From: Varanus komodoensis
Lineage: Eukaryota; Chordata; Lepidosauria; Squamata; Varanidae
Assembly (NCBI RefSeq): GCF_004798865.1
Contig: NW_025336087.1
Coordinates: 9,150,263-9,214,262, forward strand
Length of the DNA: 64,000 bases
Reading direction: 5' to 3'
In this document: in pieces, positions 54,901 through 62,880 of the stretch
Layout of the letters: every line of letters starts with the position of its first letter
How positions within the stretch are numbered: position 1 is the first letter of the stretch
Position numbers and translations under genes: made by a program
The notes under the pieces: generated by a model
The model's input: only the letters and a program-made list of their open reading frames with translations
What the model was told of the DNA's origin: nothing
Databases searched by the model: none

Positions 54901-56053
54901 CATCCTGCCTGAAATTCCTACCCGAAAGACTGCTAAGGCTGCAATCCTGTCCATGGTTAGGCAGAAAAGACTAAAAGCTCAAATTATCCTACAATAGACT
55001 ACGGGGGGGTTGCATAAACCCAGTGAATGTGGTGATTAAAAACGCAGCTGCAAAAGACTTTATAACATAATAAAATAATACATCTGGACAAATGATCTCT
55101 GCTGCGCCCCTCAGATCGTCAGCATATTCAGCTACAATTGCTGGCACCTGCTCAAGCCCTTGTGACGGACGTTTTTAGCATTCGACTCCTACAAGTGGGG
55201 CCTGCAGCAAAATCTCGCGGTCTCTCCTGAGTGCCTCGCAGGAGCACTCAAGCAGCGTTACAGCTAACGGCATTCCACTCTCTCCCACCCTCTCCGTTTC
55301 TTTTCTCCTTCTCCATCTGGCTTTCCATGGGCTGCAGTGCCCAACAACTCTGCAGACCTGAGGGTGCGTCCAGGTCTGGGGATACAACCCCTCTTGTTTC
55401 TCCATGGTAACATTTTGGCTCCACTTCTGTCTGCACACTGCACTTGTGTACACTATTAAAAGGCTGCACAAGTGAAATAACTGAGATCACCGCCTTTAAT
55501 ATGCATGCTTAAAGGAGGGGTCCTATGACCTCCTGGCATTGCCTGGGGTTCTTCAGAGGCCCAGCTCTGAGATCCTGGGACTCCGAAGGCCAAGCTCCTG
55601 CACCACCTGCTCACAACTGGCCTGGAAAGACCACATGGCCTCCTCTCACAGTCACCACTGGACCTCAGAGGGGAGAAAAGGGGGTGTGCCAGCACTGGAG
55701 AAGGGAGGAGGTGGCAACCACCAACTAATGCCAGTTCCAGTCAGCACTCCATCCTCCTTCCCATCCCTTCCTCGGCACTAAATATGGACAAAAGGTGGGA
55801 CATGAGGGGCAGCAGTGGCAGGATTCAGAAACTTCTGTGCATCTGCTACAGAGGAGATGGGATTGCACCCTAAGGATGTTTAGGAATGCATTACTGCAAA
55901 TATTCTTTGCTTTAAAATGTACCCCGAAGTATGCTTGCATCCAAAGCAGATATAAAAAAATACAGATAAGAGAGACATATGAAAGGCATAGTCATTTGAA
56001 TGTTCTTACCTTGATTCAGGTCTAGGCATATGATAAAATAACTTTGCTCCATC
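33492..56053 (-). CDS. Tall class I cytokine receptor, IL12RB1-like (14 exons placed)
   Basis: Predicted cell-surface receptor of the gp130/IL-12 receptor family, signalling through JAK bound at box 1. Minus-strand exons: 56053-56010, 54329-54279, 53532-53440, 48235-48096, 46738-46597, 46483-46401, 44874-44667, 43627-43466, 40752-40636, 39586-39434, 38313-38170, 37172-37076, 35490-35409, 33926-33492. All are GT-AG and phases agree throughout, giving 649 residues. Order: signal peptide, short Cys-containing segment, C-terminal half of the cytokine-binding module, three FnIII domains, membrane helix, box 1 CWPAIPNP, short tail. Remembered human IL12RB1 (662 aa) matches best: IKV-L-I-W in the binding module, LQINIS-W in FnIII 2, short tail with LC-P-P-P box 1. 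IL31RA and IL12RB2 are the next candidates. The N-terminal four-Cys half is not placed with certainty; 49280-49465 is a candidate exon. Confidence 0.85.
34990..35275 (+). repeat. CR1 LINE 3' end
   Basis: Plus-strand CR1 3' signature: GTGGAGCTGGTTGCCTCGAG, GTGGGCTCTCCCACACTAGA, GGTTGGTCTGGATGACCTTC, then CTATTCTATGATTACATG. CR1 elements end in such short ATTCTATG-type repeats. Confidence 0.85.
35409..35490 (-). CDS. Receptor exon: box 1 (JAK-binding) region
   Basis: Encodes (R)SRKLCWPAIPNPRYSSATR and NMERTFPV. CWPAIPNP is a textbook box 1. Acceptor TTATGCTTACAG, donor GTATGA. In phase 2, out phase 0, both agreeing with the neighbouring exons. Confidence 0.88.
37076..37172 (-). CDS. Receptor exon: transmembrane helix
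   Basis: Encodes DQGELEG followed by a 23-residue hydrophobic helix (IIAGFCLGIILALTIAVILC) and a basic stop-transfer MFKR. Acceptor TTTCTTTCCAG, donor GTAAGG. Confidence 0.9.
38170..38313 (-). CDS. Receptor exon: membrane-proximal FnIII, second half
   Basis: Encodes DVAINSSAKQYQLKELKAKT, RYSVRISGVTGKGEG and a LQYFTTL end. The 'Y.l..L...t.Y.v.i.a.t..G.g' pattern is the G-strand half of an FnIII domain. Phase 1 in and out. One N-glycosylation site (NSS). Confidence 0.88.
38615..38930. repeat. Interspersed repeat with inverted ends
   Basis: The left end reads CTAAGAAAGCCATGCTGGAT CAGG; the right end, on the other strand, reads CCATAAGAGCAGCCATGCTG GATCAG. The two ends are inverted copies over about 25 bp. 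This may be a terminal-inverted-repeat element or two tails of one SINE-like family head to head. The same end occurs at 32040-32095. Confidence 0.45.
39434..39586 (-). CDS. Receptor exon: membrane-proximal FnIII, first half
   Basis: Encodes VPSVAPANVTIPLVTKHSAV and VKWVAISADECFGFLRAYRI then HYTEILKNFSF. 'P.nV......v.W......C.GFlr.Y.i.Y' is the typical first half of the last FnIII of this receptor family. The acceptor CTCCTTTCAAG was chosen over a nearby CCCCAG because only it gives phase 1. Confidence 0.86.
40075..40190 (-). repeat. CORE-type SINE, partial
   Basis: Minus-strand core CACAGGGCTGTTGTTGCAAG and a GAGGAAACAAG tail, matching the copies at 24.1 and 43.1 kb but without a clear head. 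Confidence 0.6.
40352..40581 (+). repeat. CR1 LINE 3' end
   Basis: Same 3' family as 34990-35275, including AGAGGCGGTGGGCTCTCCCA and TTGGACCCGATGGCCTTCAT, ending ATTCAATGATTCTATG. Strongly 5'-truncated. Confidence 0.88.
40636..40752 (-). CDS. Receptor exon: middle FnIII, second half
   Basis: Encodes DNLQLCKLYKIIVHAFDYPC then KGLRMNERTLAMTYYATEG. The remembered IL12RB1 equivalent has 'CYYITIFAS...LSTYHFGG' at this place. Acceptor TTTTCTAG, donor GTATTC. Phase 1 in and out. Confidence 0.84.
41225..41335 (-). repeat. SINE fragment (tRNA-like end)
   Basis: On the minus strand the sequence contains TGCTTTGCATGCAGAAGACC and CAAATTCAAATCCTGGCATT, which look like the A/B-box end of a tRNA-derived SINE ('tgcatgcagaaggtcccaggttcaatccctggca'). 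The rest is degraded. Confidence 0.5.
43140..43350 (-). repeat. CORE-type SINE
   Basis: Minus-strand head GCCAGTGTGGTTTAGTGAAC, core CACAGGGTTGTTGTGAGGAT AAAACGG and tail GAGGAAAAAGGGTGGGACAG. It is the same family as 24130-24362 and the best preserved tail. Confidence 0.75.
43466..43627 (-). CDS. Receptor exon: middle FnIII, first half
   Basis: Encodes DLPLQINISSHNISSTVITW, then KARYIVVDWGTGIEDMSTHV. 'l.InIs.....tvitW......yivvdW' is an FnIII first half and closely follows the remembered IL12RB1 'VALNISVGTNGTTMYW...YCIEW'. Acceptor CCTGTTACAG, donor GTAAGA. Two to three N-glycosylation sites (NIS, NIS). Confidence 0.86.
44109..44485 (-). mobile_element. Candidate solitary LTR (endogenous retrovirus relic), orientation uncertain
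   Basis: Read on the plus strand it has LTR-like promoter and processing signals in order: a CCAAT motif (CAGCCAATGAGG), a TATA-like CATAAAAAGG about 45 nt later, and AATAAA at about 44415. These suggest the transcribed direction is actually plus. The region is GC-richer than its flanks. No gag, pol or env coding lies beside it, so it would be a lone LTR, a non-coding fossil. Exact ends, family and age are not resolved, and a non-LTR origin is possible. Confidence 0.35.
44667..44874 (-). CDS. Receptor exon: first FnIII, second half
   Basis: Encodes TLESRNTVGYRIKIERVPNY, FNLTENWLHVNLSMAYYRIN and ISAANEAGESPPVTYTVPDF. 'v.l....YyrinIsAaNeaGeSpp' is typical of the membrane-distal FnIII of this family. 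The acceptor TTATCTTAG was chosen because it gives phase 0 as the previous exon needs. It has N-glycosylation sites NLT, NLS and NIS. Confidence 0.87.
45232..45932. mobile_element. Candidate hAT-like non-autonomous DNA transposon
   Basis: Left end CCAGGTTCACACAAAGTACT and right end, on the other strand, GGCCCAGTTCACACACAACA are inverted copies around a GTTCACAC core. The interior has many AACCATGATT-type repeats and no coding sequence. The ends and target duplication are not certain. Confidence 0.35.
46401..46483 (-). CDS. Receptor exon: first FnIII, first half
   Basis: Encodes KLVEKPTILESTIKEISQGR then ISVFLKWK, i.e. 'kP.i........g...v.l.Wk', the first strands of an FnIII domain. Acceptor TTCTTTAACAG, donor GTAACA. 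In phase 1, out phase 0. Confidence 0.86.
46597..46738 (-). CDS. Receptor exon: cytokine-binding module, WSXWS half
   Basis: Encodes VPLGRGTFQATVPNVNMSSS, YVARLRCRHEDESCSIC and SWSREIPIAH. The Y-x-A-R-L-R-C block and the following CSICSWS correspond to the 'yRvR....G.wS.WS' end of the module. WSXWS is degenerate: the first Trp-Ser pair is replaced (I-C-S-W-S). Acceptor CTTCTCTGCAG, donor GTAAGT. Three-serine NMSS gives one N-glycosylation site. Confidence 0.88.
46919..46939. repeat. (CA)n microsatellite
   Basis: About ten CA units inside the intron upstream of the WSXWS exon. Confidence 0.9.
48096..48235 (-). CDS. Receptor exon: cytokine-binding module, third-domain first half
   Basis: Encodes EECPSAYNIKVHQLFKELII, TWNSPRYILQYELQYKEATQ and PISSWIS. 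The pattern 'p...i.v......l.i.Wn.P.....yelqYk......W' fits the start of the membrane-proximal half of a cytokine-binding module. IL12RB1 has '[21 protein letters not shown]' here. Acceptor TTTCCATTTTAG; of two possible donors, GTAGGT gives the phase 0 needed by the next exon. Confidence 0.87.
48688..48815. repeat. Degraded interspersed repeat (palindromic ends)
   Basis: One end reads GGCCTCCAGATGTTGTTGAC; the other reads ATCAAACAACATTTGCCAGG, roughly its inverted copy. This is the widespread vertebrate 'ctccagatgttgttggactacaactccca' repeat in worn form. It lies in the receptor intron. Confidence 0.6.
48953..49155. mobile_element. Candidate small inverted-repeat element
   Basis: The left end CAGTACAGTGTAATAGCGTT and right end, on the other strand, GCAATTGCACTGTAACACCA share an inverted ACTGTAA-type core. 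Non-coding interior, about 200 bp. Weak evidence. Confidence 0.25.
49280..49465 (-). CDS. Candidate receptor exon: Cys-rich N-terminal half of the binding module
   Basis: Reads VLVSMDRSMKSNGNCLRCLG, then VCSHYPDGKVVKLFQDSNNS and VLELKSCVFERCPTRYTC. The many Cys and the 'LRC.....C....g....lqf.d....' pattern recall IL12RB1's 'HFLRCC...CCYFAAGSATRLQF'. The acceptor is strong (long C/T tract then GGCTGCAG) and gives phase 1, as the upstream exon requires. The 3' end is a problem: the phase-1 donor at 49280 would make TAG with the next placed exon. Either another exon lies in between, the donor differs, or this is not an exon. Confidence 0.45.
49466..51540. other. Receptor intron sequence, no exon confirmed
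   Basis: This interval, together with 48236-49279, is where an exon with the expected C-x-W cytokine-receptor motif should be. I did not find it by eye. An 11-bp perfect hairpin lies at 49599-49626. Confidence 0.5.
51550..53275 (+). mobile_element. L2-type LINE with a long intact reverse-transcriptase ORF
   Basis: A plus-strand open frame of 359 codons (51788-52867) holds the RT blocks NYRPVANILFLGKVLERVVA (partly upstream), FQSGFRPRYGTESALVTLYD, LLALLDLSAAFDTIDHGILL, HGVPQGSILSPLLFNIYM and QYADDTQLYLSF. The catalytic YADD is present. 'LDLSAAFDTIDH' is typical of the L2/CR1 group. The 3' end has a CCCGAGGCTTCGGCGAATGG hairpin and an (AAAT)n tail. The 5' end is cut, and 51550-51640 is an inverted fragment of the same element. 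It sits in a receptor intron, in antisense. Confidence 0.92.
53440..53532 (-). CDS. Receptor exon: N-terminal extracellular segment
   Basis: Encodes GSGFCELNSLFVQGGSMWDA and DDWDHHFLLDP. Strong acceptor (TTTTCTATCTTCAG) and donor (GTAAGTGC); phase 1 in and out with exactly 30 whole codons. One Cys and an acidic stretch would sit at the start of the mature protein, as in IL12RB1 ('C..ECCFQDPPYPDAD'). Similarity alone is weak; phase and splice sites carry the call. Confidence 0.72.
54279..54329 (-). CDS. Receptor exon: signal-peptide core
   Basis: Encodes GEVRRLLFFASLAWLTVG: two Arg followed by a hydrophobic core, as in a signal peptide. Acceptor TTTTTCCCCCTCCAAG, donor GTGAGT; phase 1 in and out. 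Confidence 0.74.
56010..56053 (-). CDS. Receptor first coding exon
   Basis: Begins one base after a TACTCTTTCAG acceptor with ATG at 56052-56050 and encodes MEQSYFIICLDLNQ plus the first base of a Gly codon; donor GTAAGA. Because an acceptor precedes the ATG, at least one untranslated exon must lie at higher coordinates; I could not place it. Confidence 0.7.
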
Positions 56054-56744
56054 CTGAAAGAGTATGTTTAAATATTATTGCAGATCATCAATCAATCGAT
56101 CAATGAATCAATCACAGTGCAGCTTATTTTTAATCTAGCAAAGTTTTTTGGCTTTTAGTTGCAAAATGTTTGGCCAGCTTTATCTTCCTTTGCTTAGATA
56201 GGCTTTAAATTGTAATAGATAAAATAGTAGCTGATTAAGAAAACACCCCATTCACAGAATTCATTCTTAGACTGCAAAGTTCGCCACTCAAACCTATGGG
56301 GAGTTATGAGCCCAAAGCGCAATTGCAACACTCTCCAGAGGAACAGTGAGGACATGGGCACCCAAAGTTTCCCTGATCTGCTCTGCAAACTATAAAAAGT
56401 CCAGGCTGCTTTGCAAGGTCTTTTATCATCCAGTCATTAACATATTATCTAAACAAAGAATCAGATACCCTAAAGGTGCTACCTCAACAAGTTCTCAAAT
56501 GCCACATAAAAGTTCCCCATGAAATATATAAAGATCTGCCCCAAATTCATGCATTTCATAATCACAACATCAACTGTGTGGTTTTCAAAGAATGGAACTG
56601 TAGTCACGCCTTTCTCTTTGGGAACAAAACTGGGGCCCCAAGCACTGAGCATGCTAACTGTGTGCCTCAAGATGAGGAAATGACCTGCGCTGCCTCTTCA
56701 GCTTCTACAAAGTTGGCTCTCAGCAGAGCCAGAACAAAGGCTAC

Positions 56745-56945
56745 GAAGTGTGGCATGACAGTTAGAAGGCTGGACTGGAACTTGGGAGATTCTGCCTCTA
56801 CTCCTCAGTTGACTCACTGGGTGGTTTTGTGCCAGCCACTCACTCTCAGCCTACCCTACTTCACAGGGGTGTTGTTGTGAGGTTAAAAATGGAGTGAAGG
56901 AAGGCTTATGTAAGCCAGCATGGAAAGGGAGAAAAGGTGGAAATC
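56745..56945 (+). repeat. CORE-type SINE, plus orientation
   Basis: Plus-strand head GTGTGGCATGACAGTTAGAA, core GGTTTTGTGCCAGCCACTCA and CAGGGGTGTTGTTGTGAGGT, same family as 24130-24362. Confidence 0.75.
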
Positions 56946-58149
56946 AAGTGCAATGCGCTCATCATCGTCATGATACATATCAAAATTATTTCCTATAAAC
57001 TAGGTGCAATGAAAACAAGATGAAGGTGATGAGCATCCATGTGAAGAATTATATTAGACAAAAATTAAACAGTAAAAAACAGTAAAAAAATGGGGAAAAC
57101 TTGACCAACCTAATTAAAAGTTCACTGATTGATTACCTCTAATCTATTATAGCATTCATCAGTGGGTTTGGAAAAGTGAAAACCTCGTATGAAGAAAGGG
57201 CCGTTTATTTCCCCAGTGGTTAGATTCTGTAGAAGACGGCCTTTACATCTTCTTATGCTGATGCCACCTTTTATTCCATATCTCCAAATGCTGATAAGAC
57301 AGCAAGAAAGTCTGCTATTTATGTTGAAAAAAAAAGTTGTAGAATGACTGATGATTTGAAAACTGCTGCTGCTTAAAGGAACTGATAGGTGCTGTTGCAA
57401 AAAGAAAATTCATTGTCGATAACCATGTTTTTCATCCTGATGCCTCCTCTCCATATGCTGCATATGTCCTAGCCCAAGGCTTGCTGAGCATATGTACTAT
57501 ACAAGTAGGCAGTCCACAGTTTATGAAGAATTCTTATTTATGAACGAACTTCCATAAAGCCTATTTGTCTAAAAAGAACTACTGCAGAAAATCATCATCA
57601 CCATAGAGAGATAGGAAGCAAAAGGGGACAGAAAAGCCTCCAGAGCAGGCCTTCCTGCCCTGCCTGTCTGGAAAAGGATTTTGCTCCAGCATTTCCATGC
57701 TGCAAAGAGGAGGCCCTGGTGAACTTGTGAGGCTAGAGCTATTCATGGTTTTTACACTCCCACAGTGGTCCTGTGCCCCTAACCCCTGCAAATGTGGAGG
57801 ACTGATTATATGTGATCCAACTCGCTTACAAATTTGACTTGAAGACAAATGTCTGTTTTCTCAGGACTGGAAATCTCTTGTCACCTGGGGGCTGCCTGTA
57901 TATTCAGAGTAATGGGATGGCTGGTGGTACTAGGAACTGTGCTGCTGGATTTCTCGATGGGCCACTGCTTGTTCTGATAAAGTCTTAGATGGATCTGACT
58001 GCTCAATGGAAGTGATGTTAATGTTCTTCCATAGCTTCGCCACAGTGATCTTGGTCCAGTAATGCATGGCTTCCTGGAGTGACAGCACTCATTGTGTCCA
58101 CGTGCTCCCATCTCTCTCCTTTCAGGCAAACCTGACGTGGCTGGGCTGG

Positions 58150-58690
58150 GCCAAACCTTCAGTGGGAATGAAGGTGCACAAAGCTGCGAAGACTGAGCTG
58201 GAAGCAAGCTGAGGATGAGGCCAGGCGGGTGTGATTTCTATCTGTGGCCTTCATGTGGGCACAGGACTGACCCTGCCACATGGCCAGTGGGGTGGCAGGC
58301 GCTGGGGGAAGTAGCAGTGGTCCTGGCCACCCCCCCCCCGAGCTGCCCTCCATCTCCCGAGCTGGCAAGCGAGTGGTGGCAGTGCCAGTGTGCTCCTGAC
58401 CTGCCAGAATTGGCAGCCTCGCTGAGTCCCCGGCCCCAGTGCGTCACGGGCAGTGTCATCCCCAAGGTCCCGGACGGAGAGTGGTCAGCCAGGGAAGGAC
58501 CTGCAGCCAGCAGGGTGTGCTACGCACAGGCATTGCCATTCTCACAAGTGGCATGGCGGCACCGCAGCGCACTTCCGGAGGGCCAGGCTCCAAAGGGTGT
58601 TCGAAGGCAGCTGCACGTCCCACACAGCCCACACTCGTAACCCCCCTGGCTGCCCCGAGACGAGAGGTCAGGCACTGTTCCATCAACTGT
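58150..58690. other. GC-rich stretch upstream of the receptor
   Basis: Clearly richer in G+C and CpG than everything around it, with several open frames on both strands that are by-products of the composition. It lies about 2 kb upstream of the receptor's first coding exon, so it could include the promoter or untranslated first exon. No TATA box or certain donor was identified. Confidence 0.35.
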
Positions 58691-58699
58691 ATTGGAGTA

Positions 58700-60225
58700 A
58701 AATCCTTTTGCTGTGTGTGAAATGGAGGACCAGGGCAGGCCCACTTGTCCTTCGTCACAGGCTGAGACATGTCTAGGATTGGCCTTATCTGATTATTATA
58801 GGATGGCGGCAAATGAATGCTCACTGGCCATTTTCATGTCAAGACATGAAAAATGCCTGTAGTTGAAAACAGAGCTTTAAGCTTTGGCTGTCAGCTAGGC
58901 CTCCGTATATATGACTGAATGCCCCCTCTCTTGCAAAGGTGATCTGTGGATAACCTGGTGCCTCCCCCCACCCCAGGTGTGCACGCGTGTGTCTGGTTTA
59001 TGGAGTTGCAGAATTCATTTCCACTGCTTTTCCTCATTGCAAGAAGCAAAATGTATGAACTGACTTTGGAAAACAATAAAAACATGGAATATCTTTGAAA
59101 CTGAAAGCCATTAAAGCATCTGGGTACATCTCACAGAACTTTCTTCTGGTCAATGAGTCATACGCACTGATGGCTCCTGCCCACACCTTTCTGATTCTGG
59201 TCCTTCCTTTCCTTATCATGCTGGAAAATTACTATCACTTCCTCTTCCCACCAGTGTAAGACCTCACAGTTGTTCCAGAAGCAGTACAAAGATCCCTTTT
59301 TTCCTGTCCTTGTCTGTAGGCATCTCTGGAAATTTAGCTGCACCCACTTAAGTTTCTCCATGTGCTTTTTCTTCACCACAGAAGCACGCTTTCTTTTCCT
59401 CCATTTTCTACCGTTAAACACACAGTAAGACCAAAGGATATTGCACTCCTGCTTCTTCCCAGCACAACCTCCATGAGAATGGGAAGAATGAACAAATACA
59501 TGTCAGTCTGAGCAAGGAAAATGAACTTTTCTCTGTGTTGCAGGAGTAATTCTGGATGTGGCTTTTCTCATGCTATCATCCTATCTCATTTACAGGACTT
59601 TTAGAGGCAGAAGACAACGACACCTTCCTTTCATAATACTTAGATGTTTTCCTACCACTTCTTCCATCTTTCTTCTTAGTACAGAAAGTCAATAAAGGGG
59701 AAAAAAAGGATATGTGCACAATGTCCTCTAACTGGTAGCGCTTGAAGCACAGTAAACTTTACTCTAGCATTGACCTATTTGATCTCTAACACACCAGCTT
59801 CTGCCTGTGTCTTATGTGTGACTACAGTTTCCTCTCTCATACACACTCAGTTACATCAGTATTCAACACTTCTTGATAGTAATGCCACATTTTCTTTTAT
59901 ACTAATATAAATTCTCTTCAACCCATATTGATATAGACAGAGATGTCATTAACACATACCTAACACAGAACAGCAAGGGGCTCCCCCAGTCTTCATTTAT
60001 GAGGAATTGCTGAGTGATTCTGGGACACTATACTTCTATATTATAAACTCCATTTTGTTTCATCTTTCCTTGCATTTGCATGCTATGTGTTATTCTGGAA
60101 ACAACTAAATAAATTGAGAAAATTCACAGACTCCAGAGGTCCTGATGAGTGTGAGGAATACAGCTTATCACTAGTGTTACCATAGGCACTACTGATTCAA
60201 TGCTGCAATGCACTGTGCACAGGTC
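58700..60225. other. Intergenic, no gene seen
   Basis: A minus-strand open stretch at 59158-59421 (basic, KRKRASVVKKKHMEKLKW) has no recognisable family or convincing splice sites. Nothing else is supportable. Confidence 0.5.
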
Positions 60226-60229
60226 TACC

Positions 60230-60675
60230 TTTGAAAACTTCACTTAATGCACAAAATAGCTGCTAATCTTGTCACTGGGAAAATCTGCCTGCATCACCTT
60301 ATCTGTTCTTAAGCAACTACTGTGGTTCTCTTCTGCTTCCGGAACAATGCAAAATTCTGGTTATTACCTGCAATGGCTTGGGGCTGGATTATCTGAAGGA
60401 TCACCTCGCTGTGTGAACCTCTCTGAACATTTGTTCCTCACAGAGGTCTTGCTATGGGTCTCCCCACTACCTAATATCAAAGGGGAACAGCTAGGGGGTA
60501 GGCGCTATTGGCTGTGGTGTTCCACATACTGGGTGCCCCCTAACCCCATGGAAGGGACTGGCGCCAACCTTGAAGCTGGTGCCAAGAGAAGACTTCATTT
60601 GTTTATGCATTCCCCCATGTGTTATAGTTGGGTTTATTTGCATTTTCTTCTGGTTTTTGTTGTGCTGACTTATAA
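60230..60675 (+). repeat. L2-type LINE ORF2 C-terminal fragment
   Basis: A 3' RT fragment whose reading is like 'ALNGLGPGYLKDHL': NAKFWLLPAMAWGWII in one frame and NGLGLDYLKDHLAV in the next. This equals the 'yKALnGLGPgyL.erl' end of the copy at 52830-52900. Frame breaks show age. Confidence 0.65.
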
Positions 60676-61469
60676 CTGAGGCTTCTGTAATTTTGTGTTG
60701 GTCTAAAATGTGAGCTGAATTCTATTTGCACAGATGCTGGAATCACAAAAGTCAAAACTAGCTGTTCTCTGGGCTGACAGTGTTTCCGAGTTACACTAGT
60801 ACAGAAAAGTGCAACATGCTAAGCGCCCCAAACATTTTGGGGCAGAGGCCACACACAAAATGGCTGTCCTGGAAGGTCTGGTCAGTCACAGGGCAGTCAT
60901 TTCCCCAAGGCAAACTAGTGAGGCCAAAAATCAAGCAACATGCCAAGGACCTATGTGCAAAGAGGTATGTCCTGAGCTCAAGAACACAAAACCACTTTTC
61001 TGACACTTTTGGCACTCATTTAAAAAAAGGTGGTGCCCATTTCACAGAAAAAACAATACTCATTTCATGGGGGACAAACTGATAAGGCCAAGAAACAAGC
61101 AAATGAGCTTAAGGCAGATATGGAATCTAAGCTTCAAATGCCAGATCACATATTTTTCCCATGAAGCATAACAAATGACTCATCATTTCAGAGAAGGCAC
61201 CTGGTGATCCTCCCTGCACACAAACATGCAGATGAGCAAACCATTCAGCTAATGCAGGCCACATCCCGCTGTACCAACCACATTACCCAGACGAGTGCAG
61301 CATCCTCCCTGCCCTCCTCTTCAGTCACTCAAGATGCTCCCTCAGTCCACCAACACGGCCCCTTGGCATATTCCCCACCACTTTCAGCCTGCCTTCTTCT
61401 TTTGGGAGAGGCTAGGTATGGTTCAAAATAAGTGCTGAGCTCCCCCTGCCCATCATATTCATCTTCCAA

Positions 61470-61500
61470 GATCTCTCTCTCTCTCTCACACACACACAGA
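61470..61500. repeat. (CT)n/(CA)n microsatellite
   Basis: A run of CT units passes directly into CA units. Simple sequence only. Confidence 0.9.
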
Positions 61501-61849
61501 GTAAGTGCTCAAGGCCAATGCACTCTTTTTAGCATGCTAGCTTTCTTGCAGGTTTGATCAATTAAAATTATTACTACTAATATGAGTGCTGCTGCTATTT
61601 TATTAAATCATGAAAGGTAAGGAACCTGGGAAGTGCCATGGAGAAGAGCCCACAAGCATGCTGGTGGTCCACGGGCCTCACGTTTCCCAGATCAGGAAAA
61701 CAAAGGATAGCAGAAGCTTGCACAAGGGAAATGCACGCAGACAATAAGAGAAGCAAAGAAACATTTTGAGCAGCAGGTTGCTAACAACAGCAAAGGCAAC
61801 AACACAGAATTCTTTAAATAGATCTGAAGAATCTATTTAAATAATCTAG

Positions 61850-62880
61850 GGAAGCATTTGGACCATTGGATGATAATGGAATTAAAGAAGTAGTAAAGGA
61901 GGATAAGGAGATTGCAGAGAAGCAGAATGAATTCTTTTCATCAGTCTTCACAGTAGAGGATGCAGAACTGATCCCTGTTCCTGAAGTTCTGGAAGGGAGT
62001 CAGAGGAATTTAGACAGATAACAGTGACAAAGAATGAAAGTCTAAACCTTTTTGACAACCTGAAAGTCAGTAAATTGCTGGAGCTAGAGGTATTCCTCCT
62101 AGAATTCTTAAAGAACTCAAGTATGAAATTGCTGACTTTCTTACCAAAATATGAAATATGTCCTTAAGATCAACCTCAGTACCAGAGGACTGGAAAATGG
62201 CCAATATAACACTGAACCAGGGGGATGTGAGAAACTATGGGCCAGTAAGTTTAACACCTGTTCTGGGTAAATTGGTTTAAAGTACTATTAAAGATAGAGT
62301 CCATAAACACATAGAGGGAAAAGCCCTGCTGAAGAACAGCCAGCACAGCTTCCACAAGGTTAAGTCATATTTCATTAAATAGAACTTTTAGACTTGTTAG
62401 TGTCAGTAAATACATGGACAGAGATGATCCAGTAGACATTGTTTACTTGGACTTCTAAAATATTTTTGACAAAATTCCTCACCAAAGGCTCCTGAACAAA
62501 CTTAGTAATCATGGAATTAAAGGGGGATAACCTCTTATGGATCAGTAACTGAACAGAACATGGGAATAAATGATAATTTCTCCCAATGGAGTGATATAAC
62601 AGCTGGTATCTTACAGGGTTCTGGATTAGGGCTAAGGTTTTTCAAGCTATTCATAAATGATCTGGAATTAGGAGTAAGCAGAGAAGTGGCCAAGTTTGCT
62701 GATGACAGCAAATTATCTAGGAAGGCTAAACAAAAGAGAGACAGTGAAGAGCTCCAAAGGGATCTCTCTGACTGGGAAAATGGGTACATCAAAATGGCAC
62801 ATGCAATTCAGTGTAAGCAAGTGTAAAGTAATACACATTGAGGCAAAAAATTCCAATTTCTTGTATGTGCTCTGAGCTAG
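61850..62880 (+). repeat. Degraded LINE (CR1/Rex1-like reverse transcriptase)
   Basis: Readable RT pieces in order: VPEDWKMANITL at about 62180-62215, NYGPVSLTPVLGKLV at about 62230-62275, KNSQHSFHKVKS at about 62335-62370, and SQWSDITAGILQGSGLGLRF plus ELGVSREVAKFADDSKLSRK at 62580-62740. The polymerase motif is FADDS. Several stops break it, so it is inactive. 62950-64000 shows no clear feature. Confidence 0.7.

Noticed and set aside
57122-57400. Minus-strand open frame ending FSKPTDECYNRLEVINQ
   Set aside because: Considered as an upstream receptor exon, but the first coding exon starts at its own ATG right after an acceptor, and no clear donor is present here.
58215-58824. Several open frames of 90-140 codons on both strands
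   Set aside because: Expected by-product of a GC-rich stretch with few stop codons; no domain or splice support.
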